A stretch of 64,000 bases of DNA from CAWEQO01 sp963811225 (GTDB taxonomy: Bacteria > Chloroflexota > Anaerolineae > Anaerolineales > Anaerolineaceae), in contig CAWEQO010000018.1 in assembly GCA_963811225.1 (NCBI GenBank), forward strand, positions 62,001 through 126,000, read 5' to 3'. Shown one piece after another: positions 55,921 through 63,540 of this stretch. Every line of letters starts with the position of its first letter. The stretch's first letter is position 1. The notes below the pieces were generated by a model, which saw nothing but the letters and a program-made list of their open reading frames with translations, was not told the origin of the DNA and searched no databases. Position numbers and translations under genes: made by a program.

Positions 55921-57360
55921 CTAGTCCGCCGCAGCAGCAGCAACCTCTTCAGGAGTTGGGCCGCCGGCGGCCTGTTCCCAGGCCGAGGACTTGCGGAGGT
56001 ACAGGTACCAGGCTCCTGCCAGGGCAGCCAGCATGATCAAGAGACCGGCCCAACCCAGGGTCCGGGTCAGGATCACGAACAGGAATGGCAGCCACAGGAA
56101 GCCATCGCCGATGGAGACGATGAAGGTCGCGGCAGCTGCGCTCTCGGGGATCGTCCAACCGATCGAGGCGGCCACCTGGGTCATCAGCGGGGCCATCGCA
56201 TTACCAAAGTAGAAGCCGAATGCCAGAATGACCGTGCCGATGATGATAATGCGTGCGATGTTGCCGCGGCAAATCGGGCCGAGGATGGCCAGCACGAACG
56301 GAATGATCGCCAGGTCGGCGAACAACAAGATGCGGTTGCCGGGCAGGATCACCGAGAGCAGGATGGCGATCGGGACCAGCACCAGTGCGCTCGAGATCAC
56401 GGCCGGGTGGCCGATCAGGATTGCGCTGTCCAGGCCGATGTAAACTTCGCGCCCACCGGAGCGGGTTTGCATGAACCCACGGGCAGCTTCCGAGATCGGG
56501 ATCAGGCCTTCCATCAGGATCGAGACCATGCGGGGCAACAAGACCATCACCGCAGCCAGGTTGACGCCCAAGGTCAGTGTCTTGACAAAGAAGTCCTGCA
56601 GGCTGCCGCCGGATAAGGCGGGGGGCAAGAAGCCCAGGATGCCCAACACGACGCCAATCACCAGGCCGAGCACCATCGGATCGCCAAAGGTGGGACCAAA
56701 GCGTTTCTCTACCGCCTCGGGATCCATGTCCCATTTTTTCACGCCCGGGATCTTATCAATCACCCAGTTGAGCGCGATACCCAGCGGGGCCTGGGTGGTG
56801 GAGGTGCCGTGCGGAATGGAAATGCCCGGAAGGTTATAGAATTTTTGTACAGCCGGGGCGGTCCAGTCGGCAAGGAACAGCATGATTGCAGCGGAAACAG
56901 CGGCAGCGCCGAGGCCGAGGGCCAGGTTGCCGGTGGTCACGGAGATCAGCGAGCCAATGAAGGCAAAGTGCCAGAAGTTCCACAGGTCGATGTTGAGGGT
57001 CTTGGTAATCTTGAGCGCCAGCAGGATTACATTGACCAGCAGTGCGATAGGTATCACCCAAAGGCCGACATCCGATCCAAATGCGATCGCTGCCGCAGAA
57101 GGCCAGCCAACGTCAACCACATCTCGCTGAACGTTAAGGCTGGTGACCATCGCTTGGGAGACGTCGCTCAATGCTCCCCACATCAGACCGATGATCAGGT
57201 TAATGCCAATAAAGGCTACGCCAATGACCACCGCGGAACGGAAAGCCCGCCCCGGCTTCGTGCCCAAAATAACTGCGAAGAAGAAGATCATGATGGGCAG
57301 GAGCACAGTGGAGCCGAGGGCGTCGATTACTGCTTTAAGTCCGGTCAGAAAGGCATCCAT
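55921..57360 (-). CDS. PTS galactitol-family permease subunit IIC
   Basis: The membrane channel of a galactitol-type PTS. The 479-residue protein has ten or more hydrophobic helices and segments typical of GatC-like IIC: KAVIDALGSTVLLPIMIFFF, FGSDVGLWVIPIALLVN, and PILISEAARGF-like and DSAILIGHPAVISSALVLVP. The start is ATG 57360, with AGGAGAG eight bases upstream; an earlier in-frame ATG at 57411 lacks one. The C terminus is Ala/Glu-rich. Galactitol or another hexitol or pentitol may be the substrate. Confidence 0.9.
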   Translation of the reverse strand: MDAFLTGLKAVIDALGSTVLLPIMIFFFAVILGTKPGRAFRSAVVIGVAFIGINLIIGLMWGALSDVSQAMVTSLNVQRDVVDVGWPSAAAIAFGSDVGLWVIPIALLVNVILLALKITKTLNIDLWNFWHFAFIGSLISVTTGNLALGLGAAAVSAAIMLFLADWTAPAVQKFYNLPGISIPHGTSTTQAPLGIALNWVIDKIPGVKKWDMDPEAVEKRFGPTFGDPMVLGLVIGVVLGILGFLPPALSGGSLQDFFVKTLTLGVNLAAVMVLLPRMVSILMEGLIPISEAARGFMQTRSGGREVYIGLDSAILIGHPAVISSALVLVPIAILLSVILPGNRILLFADLAIIPFVLAILGPICRGNIARIIIIGTVILAFGFYFGNAMAPLMTQVAASIGWTIPESAAAATFIVSIGDGFLWLPFLFVILTRTLGWAGLLIMLAALAGAWYLYLRKSSAWEQAAGGPTPEEVAAAAAD

Positions 57361-57555
57361 CTTAGTTACTCTCCTATTTGAATTAATTTCAAAGGCAGTT
57401 TCTGTAAACAAATTGGAACTTATGAGGGTTTATTTTGCTGATAGATTGCCTCCTTTCCACTAAATCATAGAGAAGCGGGGGATGGTATGCGCTTTGAATT
57501 GACCGGCCCTGAGGGGATAGGTGCCGGAGGGAAAAGCCCTTACTGAAGCGCAAGG

Positions 57556-57846
57556 TTAAGCTTTCAGCGTGTCAATGATCTGTTTCATGACGGCATCTTT
57601 GCCAATACCGGTCAGGAAGGGCAGCCCCTGGATGACCGTGATGCCTAAATCCTTGGGAACAGGGGTTGTCGTAACGATAAGATCAGCACCCTGATCGACA
57701 AGCGCGCGTACCTCTGTCGCTTTGCATTGGCGGGTCATGACGTTGACCCCAGCCTTTTTGCAAGCTTCTTCAATCGCCCGCGCGACGACCGTCGAAGTTG
57801 CCACCGCCGTTCCGCAGGCGACGAGAACCAGTTTTGTTTTTGCCAT
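57556..57846 (-). CDS. PTS galactitol-family subunit IIB
   Basis: The 96-residue IIB protein has the phosphorylated Cys11 in LVACGTAVATST, the usual loop of GatB/SgaB proteins, and ends LTGIGKDAVMKQIIDTLKA. ATG 57846 is chosen because GGAGG lies ahead of it; the longer frame from 57879 runs across that site. It is followed by IIC after about 195 bases. Confidence 0.9.
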   Translation of the reverse strand: MAKTKLVLVACGTAVATSTVVARAIEEACKKAGVNVMTRQCKATEVRALVDQGADLIVTTTPVPKDLGITVIQGLPFLTGIGKDAVMKQIIDTLKA

Positions 57847-57892
57847 GTGTTGTGTGCCTCCTTTGTCGCAATTCAGCAAACTTCTAAAACAA

Positions 57893-57922
57893 GATCCTCA
57901 GGGTTTCGAAACCCTTAGGATC
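57893..57922 (-). promoter_or_regulatory. Hairpin between IIA and IIB genes
   Basis: Arms 57893-57907 and 57908-57922 form a nearly perfect palindrome with a core GGGTTTCGAAACCC (57901-57914). The centre can form a small UUCG-type loop. A mild attenuator or processing site is the likely role. Confidence 0.55.
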
Positions 57923-58381
57923 CTATTCAGAAACCGCTTCTAAGCCGGATAAAATACTGAAGACCTCTTCGGGAACAATTGCCGTCATCAACGCGGCAAC
58001 CAGATCGGGCTTTTGGAGCAGGCCGGCGACTTGCTGAAGCGTTTCGATCTGCGATTTTGGTTGGTCGAGGGCCAGCATAATGACCAGGCGTACGGGAACT
58101 TCCTCTTCGGTCATAACCATGTTATGAAAAATGACCGGATCCTTCAAGGTGGCCAGGGCGATGGCGGGTTTCTGCACGTATTCCGGGTCGACGTGCGGCA
58201 TGGCAGCGTTGAGTTCGCCTTGGAGGGGCAAGCCGGTCGGCATCGTGGCTTCGCGCTGCAAGGTCGCCTCCACGAACCCATCGTTAACATAGCCTTGCTC
58301 TTTGAGCAGGGTCCCTAACCGCTGGATAATCATGCTCGAATCGGGCGAATCATCTTGTAGCAAAATTGCCTGTGGGACCAA
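57923..58381 (-). CDS. PTS IIA subunit (fructose/mannitol-IIA, PTS_EIIA_2 type)
   Basis: The 152-residue protein carries the phospho-acceptor His63 in ELNAAMPHVDPEYV, and the family segments KDPVIFHNMVMTEEEVPVRL and LLQKPDLVAALM. It receives phosphate from HPr and passes it to IIB. The nearest usable start codon is TTG 58381, although the best ribosome-binding site (AAGGAGG, 58407-58413 on the minus strand) sits about 25 bases further upstream and no canonical in-frame start lies just after it. It heads the PTS operon, divergent from the SorC regulator. Confidence 0.85.
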   Translation of the reverse strand: MVPQAILLQDDSPDSSMIIQRLGTLLKEQGYVNDGFVEATLQREATMPTGLPLQGELNAAMPHVDPEYVQKPAIALATLKDPVIFHNMVMTEEEVPVRLVIMLALDQPKSQIETLQQVAGLLQKPDLVAALMTAIVPEEVFSILSGLEAVSE

Positions 58382-58537
58382 CAGCTGTGAAAGACTTAAT
58401 CGACTTATCCTCCTTCTGTCGCAGATAAGTGAAAGGCGCAGAATACAACGGAATACTCGTATTACGGCCGATATTTGGGAGCGCCAACTGTGATGCTATT
58501 AAGCTTGTAAAAATTTAAGGGTGAAACGACTACCTTG

Positions 58538-58543
58538 ATTATA
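58538..58543 (-). promoter_or_regulatory. Probable -10 box of the PTS operon
   Basis: A perfect TATAAT on the minus strand (58543 down to 58538) faces the PTS genes. The -35 region is poor, as expected of an activated promoter, and the operator at 58572-58585 lies about 40-55 bases upstream of the predicted start. Confidence 0.5.
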
Positions 58544-58571
58544 GTAATTTTTATAACAAAATAAGAAATCA

Positions 58572-58585
58572 TGCACATTTGTGCA
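58572..58585. promoter_or_regulatory. Palindromic operator 1 (TGCACATTTGTGCA)
   Basis: A 14-base inverted repeat with 5-base arms and a 4-base centre. A near-identical copy lies 51 bases away next to the regulator promoter, so both are probable binding sites of the SorC-family protein. Confidence 0.7.
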
Positions 58586-58622
58586 AAAATAACGTTTGCG
58601 ATCACGAGTTTGAAGCACCCTA

Positions 58623-58649
58623 TGCACATTTGTGCGCGATTTGCACAAA
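58623..58649. promoter_or_regulatory. Palindromic operator 2 with an extra half-site
   Basis: TGCACATTTGTGCG (58623-58636) repeats operator 1 with one change, and a further TTTGCACAAA (58640-58649) follows and overlaps the -35 box. Binding here would block the regulator's own promoter. Confidence 0.7.
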
Positions 58650-58670
58650 AGGCCTAATTTTTCCTATAAT
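58641..58670 (+). promoter_or_regulatory. Promoter of the SorC-family regulator
   Basis: TTGCAC (58641-58646) and a perfect TATAAT (58665-58670) are 18 bases apart. Operator sequence overlaps the -35 box, which indicates autorepression. Confidence 0.7.
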
Positions 58671-58740
58671 CAATAGAGAATTAAGGACTGTTTTAAGTTG
58701 CTCTTGTATTGATAACCCCTTTGAGCAGGAAACGTGTCGT

Positions 58741-59709
58741 ATGGATTTCGATGATGACGAACATATTGAGCTGCTTGCCGATATCGCCTTAATGTATTAC
58801 GAGGAAGGTCTGACACAGGAAGAGATTGCCGGCCGCACCCAATTTTCCCGTTCCCATATCTCACGCCTGCTGGCTGAGGCGCAGAAGCGTGGAGTCGTTT
58901 CCATCCGGGTGCATCACCCGCTGGCTCGCAACCATTCTTTGGAGGCGAAACTGCAGGAGGTGTTTGGGCTGAAGGATGTGCGGGTTTGTCAGAACCGTTC
59001 GGAGCCGTACGAAGACATGGTCGAGCGCATCGGCGGTTTGGCGGCGCGGCTTGTGGCGCAGCACATACATGAAAATATCACCATCGGGCTTTCCTGGGGG
59101 TATGCACTGACAGAGGTGGTAAGCGCCTTTCACCCGGTTCATTGTCCTGGGTCGAGCGTGGTGCAGGTGATTGGGACGGTTGGATCGGTTGATCCAGTAA
59201 CCGACGGTCCGGGCCTTGTGCGCCGTTTCGCTTCCCTGCTCGATGCCCGCGCTTATACTTTGGCAGCTCCCTGGTTCATCGATAACAAATTGGTGCGGGA
59301 TGCGCTGCTAGAAGACAGGCGCTTGCGTGAAACGCTGGCGATGGCCGAGCACCTGGACATCGCGATCGTCGGGATTGGTACGATCGAACCAGAGCTGTCC
59401 AGCATTGTTCGTGCCGGATATATTATGCCCGAGCAAGCGCGCTACTTAGGCTCGATTGGAATCGTTGGCGATGTGTGCGGAGAACAGTTTGACATCCACG
59501 GAAACTTGATGGAGATTCCCCTGGCCGGGTACGTCTTCGGGATTGATGTAGGCCTGCTGCGAGAGGTGCCGCTGGTCATTGGGGTAGCCGGAGGGCCGAA
59601 AAAAGCCGATGCGATTCTTGGCGGCCTGCGATCGGGATTGGTCAATGTTCTGGTGACTGATGAAAGCGCGGCTGTCGCAATACTAGACAAAAACAGCCGT
59701 TCCGGATGA
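58741..59709 (+). CDS. SorC-family (sugar-binding) transcriptional regulator
   Basis: The 322-residue regulator has an N-terminal helix-turn-helix (about 20-50, LTQEEIAGRTQFSRSHISRL) and a sugar-phosphate-binding domain with ITIGLSWGYALTEVVSAF, SSVVQVIGTVGS, DIAIVGIGTIEPE and VPLVIGVAGGPKKADAILGG. The last motif is the standard C-terminal loop of SorC/DeoR-like regulators. ATG 58741 is preferred; a frame starting at 58579 would begin inside the operator and promoter. The operators flanking it suggest control of both itself and the divergent PTS operon in response to a phosphorylated sugar. Confidence 0.9.
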   Translation: MDFDDDEHIELLADIALMYYEEGLTQEEIAGRTQFSRSHISRLLAEAQKRGVVSIRVHHPLARNHSLEAKLQEVFGLKDVRVCQNRSEPYEDMVERIGGLAARLVAQHIHENITIGLSWGYALTEVVSAFHPVHCPGSSVVQVIGTVGSVDPVTDGPGLVRRFASLLDARAYTLAAPWFIDNKLVRDALLEDRRLRETLAMAEHLDIAIVGIGTIEPELSSIVRAGYIMPEQARYLGSIGIVGDVCGEQFDIHGNLMEIPLAGYVFGIDVGLLREVPLVIGVAGGPKKADAILGGLRSGLVNVLVTDESAAVAILDKNSRSG

Positions 59710-59805
59710 GAGAGACAGGCTGTGGATCGATATCCCTGTGTCAACCCGCCACCCATCATTGTTATTATAAAATCCTGAAAATCTATTCCAAATGAGGGCA
59801 AACCG

Positions 59806-60822
59806 ATGAGCAAAATTGAAATTCAAGCATTATCAGAGGAGCGAGCAGAGGAATTGCTTGCCGAGATCGGGCCGGAACGCGCCCGAGAAATGCTGCAGGT
59901 GATGTTTACGACCCGGGCTTTTGAGGAGAAGGCTGAAGAGCTGTATGCCCTGGGCAAGGTGCATGGCACGATGCATCTCTCGATTGGTCAGGAGGCGGTG
60001 GCTGCAGCGGCTTCGAACAGCATGCGCAAAGGCTTCGATTACCTGCTGAACCATCACCGGGGGCATGGACATTGCATTTCGTGGGGCTCAGAAGTGCCGC
60101 TAATGATGGCCGAGTTCTTGGGGAAAGAGGCCGGCTACTGCCGCGGCCGAGGCGGCTCAATGCACATTGCGGACGTGGAGAACAACAACTTAGGCGCCAA
60201 CGGGATCGTCGCCGGAGGGCTGCCGATCGCGACAGGTGTGGGCTTGAGCATCAAGCTGAGGAAATCGGGCCAGGTGGCTCTGGTGTTGTTTGGCGACGGA
60301 GCCACCAACGAAGGCGCATTCCACGAGTCGTTGAACCTGGCCTCAGTCTGGAAACTCCCGGTGGTCTTCCTATGCGAAAATAACCACTACAGCATGTCAA
60401 TGGACATCCACAAGAGCACCAATATCGAGCACCTCAGCCAACGGGCGGTCGCTTACGGAATGCCCGGTGAGACGGTAGACGGAAACGATGTGCTGGCAGT
60501 ATACGATGGTTTGACCCGCGCGGTCGAGCAGGCGCGCAAAGGGGATGGGCCAAGCCTGGTGGAAGTGGTAACATACCGCTGGCGCGGCCACTCGAAGAGC
60601 GATCGCCAGGTATACCGCACTCGCCAAGAACTCAAAGAATGGCAAGGACGCGATCCAATTCCTCGCTTCGCACTGCGGCTCGTTGAAGCAGGGATTATCC
60701 ACGAAGATGAAATTGATTCATTCCGACAAAGAGGCGAGCAGATTATCGAAGATGCGGTGGCCTTCGCTGACGCCAGCCCCGAGCCCTCGATTGATACGAT
60801 TATGGAAGGTGTCTATGCTTAA
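59806..60822 (+). CDS. Pyruvate/acetoin dehydrogenase E1 component, alpha subunit
   Basis: The alpha subunit of a thiamine-diphosphate-dependent 2-oxo-acid dehydrogenase (338 residues). The cofactor motif GDGATNEGAFHESLNLASVW followed by CENN, the HHRGHGHCISWG and RGRGGSMHIAD segments, and the phosphorylation-loop-like YRWRGHSKSDRQVYR match pyruvate or acetoin dehydrogenase E1alpha. GAGGG before ATG 59806 is the ribosome-binding site. The beta subunit overlaps its 3' end. The PTS and the dehydrogenase lie back to back, linked by the regulator. Confidence 0.9.
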   Translation: MSKIEIQALSEERAEELLAEIGPERAREMLQVMFTTRAFEEKAEELYALGKVHGTMHLSIGQEAVAAAASNSMRKGFDYLLNHHRGHGHCISWGSEVPLMMAEFLGKEAGYCRGRGGSMHIADVENNNLGANGIVAGGLPIATGVGLSIKLRKSGQVALVLFGDGATNEGAFHESLNLASVWKLPVVFLCENNHYSMSMDIHKSTNIEHLSQRAVAYGMPGETVDGNDVLAVYDGLTRAVEQARKGDGPSLVEVVTYRWRGHSKSDRQVYRTRQELKEWQGRDPIPRFALRLVEAGIIHEDEIDSFRQRGEQIIEDAVAFADASPEPSIDTIMEGVYA

Positions 60823-61846
60823 GACAACAACCCCAGAGAAAATGCCTCAGGCGGCCCAGACTCGCACACTGACCTATTCTGAAGCGATCCGTGAAGCGCT
60901 GCGCCAGGCAATGGAAACCGATCCAGCGGTGTTCCTGATCGGTGAAGATATCGGCGTGTACGGCGGCGCCTTTGGCGTGACCAACGGCCTGTACGAGCAG
61001 TTCGGTGAAGAACGCGTGCGTGATACGCCTATTTCCGAAGCGGCGATCGCTGGCGCTTGCCTGGGCGCTTCCCTGACCGGAATGCGCCCGGTGGGAGAGA
61101 TCCAGTTCAGCGATTTCATCGTCCTGTCCATGGAGCAGCTGGTGATGCAGGCGGCCAAGATCCGCTTCATGTTCGGCGGCAAGGCCAGCGCCCCGTTCGT
61201 GCTGCGTATGCCGGGTGGCTCGGGCACCGGCGCGGCAGCTCAGCACAGCGAGAGCCTGGAAAACTGGTTCGTGCATGTGCCGGGCTTAAAGGTGGTGATG
61301 CCATCCAACGCCTACGACGCCAAAGGCTTGCTGCTGTCGGCGATTTACGACGATAACCCGGTGGTCTTCATCGAGCATAAGCTGCTGTACAAAACCTCCG
61401 CCGAGGTGCCTGAGGAGATGTATCGCATTCCCCTCAGCCAGACCAACGTCGCTCGCAAAGGGCGCGATCTAACCGTGGTTGCGACATCCATCATGGTCCA
61501 GCGCAGCTTGCAGGCGGCGGAGAAGCTGAGTCAGGAAGGCATCGAGCTGGAGGTCATCGACCCACGCACCTTGAATCCACTGGATGAAGCTCCGATTATT
61601 GAATCGGTCAAGCGCACCGGACGGCTGCTGGTGGTGCATGAGGCGGTCGGCACGGGCGGTTACGCTGGCGAGATCGCTTACCGGGTGGCTTCAAGCGAGG
61701 CGTTCAACTATCTAGAAACGCCCATCCGCCGGCTATGCGGGCTGGACATTCCGATCCCGTACAATCGCTCGCTCGAATACCATGCCGTCCCACAGGTAGA
61801 GACGATCGCAGAGGAGGCGCGCAAACTGGTGCGCGGAGAGTACTAA
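60815..61846 (+). CDS. Pyruvate/acetoin dehydrogenase E1 component, beta subunit
   Basis: The 343-residue beta subunit starts at ATG 60815, overlapping the alpha stop by eight bases. Motifs: GEDIGVYGGAFGVTNGLYEQ, DTPISEAAIAGACLGASLTG, GSGTGAAAQHSESLENWFVH, and the C-terminal EVIDPRTLNPLDEAPI and HEAVGTGGYAGEIA. It completes the E1 heterotetramer that decarboxylates pyruvate or acetoin and passes the acyl unit to the E2 lipoyl arm. Longer frames from 60683 lie inside the alpha gene. Confidence 0.92.
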   Translation: MLKTTTPEKMPQAAQTRTLTYSEAIREALRQAMETDPAVFLIGEDIGVYGGAFGVTNGLYEQFGEERVRDTPISEAAIAGACLGASLTGMRPVGEIQFSDFIVLSMEQLVMQAAKIRFMFGGKASAPFVLRMPGGSGTGAAAQHSESLENWFVHVPGLKVVMPSNAYDAKGLLLSAIYDDNPVVFIEHKLLYKTSAEVPEEMYRIPLSQTNVARKGRDLTVVATSIMVQRSLQAAEKLSQEGIELEVIDPRTLNPLDEAPIIESVKRTGRLLVVHEAVGTGGYAGEIAYRVASSEAFNYLETPIRRLCGLDIPIPYNRSLEYHAVPQVETIAEEARKLVRGEY

Positions 61847-63246
61847 TGGCGAAACAGGTGATCATGCCGCGATTTGGAATGACACAAGAAGAGGCAACCA
61901 TCGTTGAATGGTTGTGCGCCGACGGCGATCGGGTGGAAAAGGGCGATCCGATCTGCGAAGTGACCACCGACAAAGTCAATATGGAGGTGGAAGCTCCGGA
62001 GGATGGCATCTTGAGCGATATCCGTTTCCAGGAAGGCGACACGGTGCCGGTCACTCAGGTGATTGCCGCGATCATGAGCGAGCAGGAACGGAAGAACTTC
62101 TCTGCGAGTAAACCGGCAGCACCGACGGCTGCGGAATCGAAACCGGAAAGCAAGCCAACATCTACCCCATCCCCGGCTTCGTTTGCAGCAACGCCGCTGG
62201 CGAAGCGCATGGCAGCGGTGGAAGGCGTCTCGTTGGACAGCCTGCCGGGCAGCGGCGCGGGCGGCAAGATCACCCGCGATGACGTGCGGCGCGAGATGAA
62301 TGGTCATGTCAAAAAGAGTATGGGAGATGAGCAGCCGGTCCAGGCGCCGGCAGGAAAAGTACCCGCATCCCCGGCAGCGCGCGCGCTGGCGTTCGAACAT
62401 GAGATCGATTTGGGAGATGTGCAAGGCACTGGCAAGCAAGGACGCGTGCAGGGATGGGATGTTGCCCAATATGCCCAGGGGTTGAAAGAAGCCCAGCGGC
62501 AGCCGGTCAGCCCATCTGCCCAGGCGCCGGACTCGATCGCAAGCAGCGAGCAGGCCGGCGTGGAAGTGACTGCCCTGGAAGGGATGCGCAAGACGATCGC
62601 CGAGCGAATGCAGGCCAGCTACCAACAGGCGCCGCACATTTTCATGGACGTGGAGATTGATATGAGTCGGGCTCTGGACCTGCGCGCCGCTCTCAACCCG
62701 CGCCAGCCGTCGGGGCGACAGCCCATTTCGCTGACCGCCCTGATCGTGCGGGCCTGCGCGCTGGCGCTGTGCGACCAACCGCTGCTAAACAGTCACTTTG
62801 TCAACGGCCAAATCCGGCGCTTCGATCAGATCAACGTTGGCATCGCCGTGGCGCTCGAGACCGGGCTGATTGTGCCGGTGATTCATGAAGCCGACCGGCA
62901 GGGTTTGAACGGCCTGGGAGATGCCGTGGCCGAGCTGAGCCGGAAAGCCCGCGAGGGCACACTGCGCCCGGACGATGTGACCGGCGGTACTTTCACCATT
63001 TCGAACCTGGGCATGTTCGGCATCGACCACTTCACAGCCATCCTCAACCCCCCGCAGGTGGGCATCCTGGCAGTGGGGCGAGTGGCGCGGCGCTTCGTGC
63101 CCGATGTAAATGACCAGCCGGTGGCGCGCTCACTCATGAACGTCTCGCTCTCCGCCGATCATCGAGTGATTGACGGGCTGGTGGGGGCGCGGTTCCTGAG
63201 CGCATTGAAGAATTACATGGAGAATCCGAACTTGATGGTGGAATAG
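61846..63246 (+). CDS. 2-oxo-acid dehydrogenase E2 component (dihydrolipoamide acyltransferase) with two subunit-binding domains
   Basis: E2 forms the core that carries the lipoyl arm. The 466-residue protein has one lipoyl domain (1-80, lipoylated Lys in TTDKVNMEVEA) and two apparent peripheral subunit-binding domains: ATPLAKRMAAVEGVSLDSLP (about 110-150) and ASPAARALAFEHEIDLGDVQ (about 175-210). The catalytic domain ends in SADHRVIDGLVGARFL, where His and Asp form the active site. One binding domain is the norm, so the second is unusual. The start at 61846 shares a base with the E1beta stop (TAATG). No E3 gene is in view. Confidence 0.9.
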   Translation: MAKQVIMPRFGMTQEEATIVEWLCADGDRVEKGDPICEVTTDKVNMEVEAPEDGILSDIRFQEGDTVPVTQVIAAIMSEQERKNFSASKPAAPTAAESKPESKPTSTPSPASFAATPLAKRMAAVEGVSLDSLPGSGAGGKITRDDVRREMNGHVKKSMGDEQPVQAPAGKVPASPAARALAFEHEIDLGDVQGTGKQGRVQGWDVAQYAQGLKEAQRQPVSPSAQAPDSIASSEQAGVEVTALEGMRKTIAERMQASYQQAPHIFMDVEIDMSRALDLRAALNPRQPSGRQPISLTALIVRACALALCDQPLLNSHFVNGQIRRFDQINVGIAVALETGLIVPVIHEADRQGLNGLGDAVAELSRKAREGTLRPDDVTGGTFTISNLGMFGIDHFTAILNPPQVGILAVGRVARRFVPDVNDQPVARSLMNVSLSADHRVIDGLVGARFLSALKNYMENPNLMVE

Positions 63247-63249
63247 GCA

Positions 63250-63540
63250 ATGGCAAAAATTCAAGCAATGCAAAGTTTTCAAGGAAAACCAACCGGCGAA
63301 GTTTACCAGGCTGTGCTGAAGGCAGCGCCGAAGGCCGGCTTAGAGGTATGGAAGCGGCGGGATATCGCCTGGCTGGTGATGGTCCGCAGCGGAGCAGGTG
63401 GCAAGGGGATCGACGGCAATATCAGTGTGCGCCCGGGGGGGCAGGTGACCGTTGCCCTGAGCGCCGGCGAGATGAGCGAGGATGACCTGCAAGCTCGTGC
63501 CGGGGCAGTATTCGAGGAATTGAGTACGATATTAGGATGA
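63250..63540 (+). CDS. Small protein of unknown function after E2
   Basis: The 96-residue protein starts three bases after the E2 stop and overlaps the next gene by ATGA, so it is part of the operon. It reads like a compact alpha/beta domain: VYQAVLKAAPKAGLEVWKRR, IAWLVMVRSG, a Gly-rich loop, VTVALSAGEMSEDDLQARAG and a final helix. No signal peptide is present. I do not recognise the family. Confidence 0.75.
   Translation: MAKIQAMQSFQGKPTGEVYQAVLKAAPKAGLEVWKRRDIAWLVMVRSGAGGKGIDGNISVRPGGQVTVALSAGEMSEDDLQARAGAVFEELSTILG

Noticed and set aside
58579..58740. N-terminal extension of the SorC regulator
   Set aside because: It begins inside the operator and runs through the promoter; ATG 58741 gives a normal family start.
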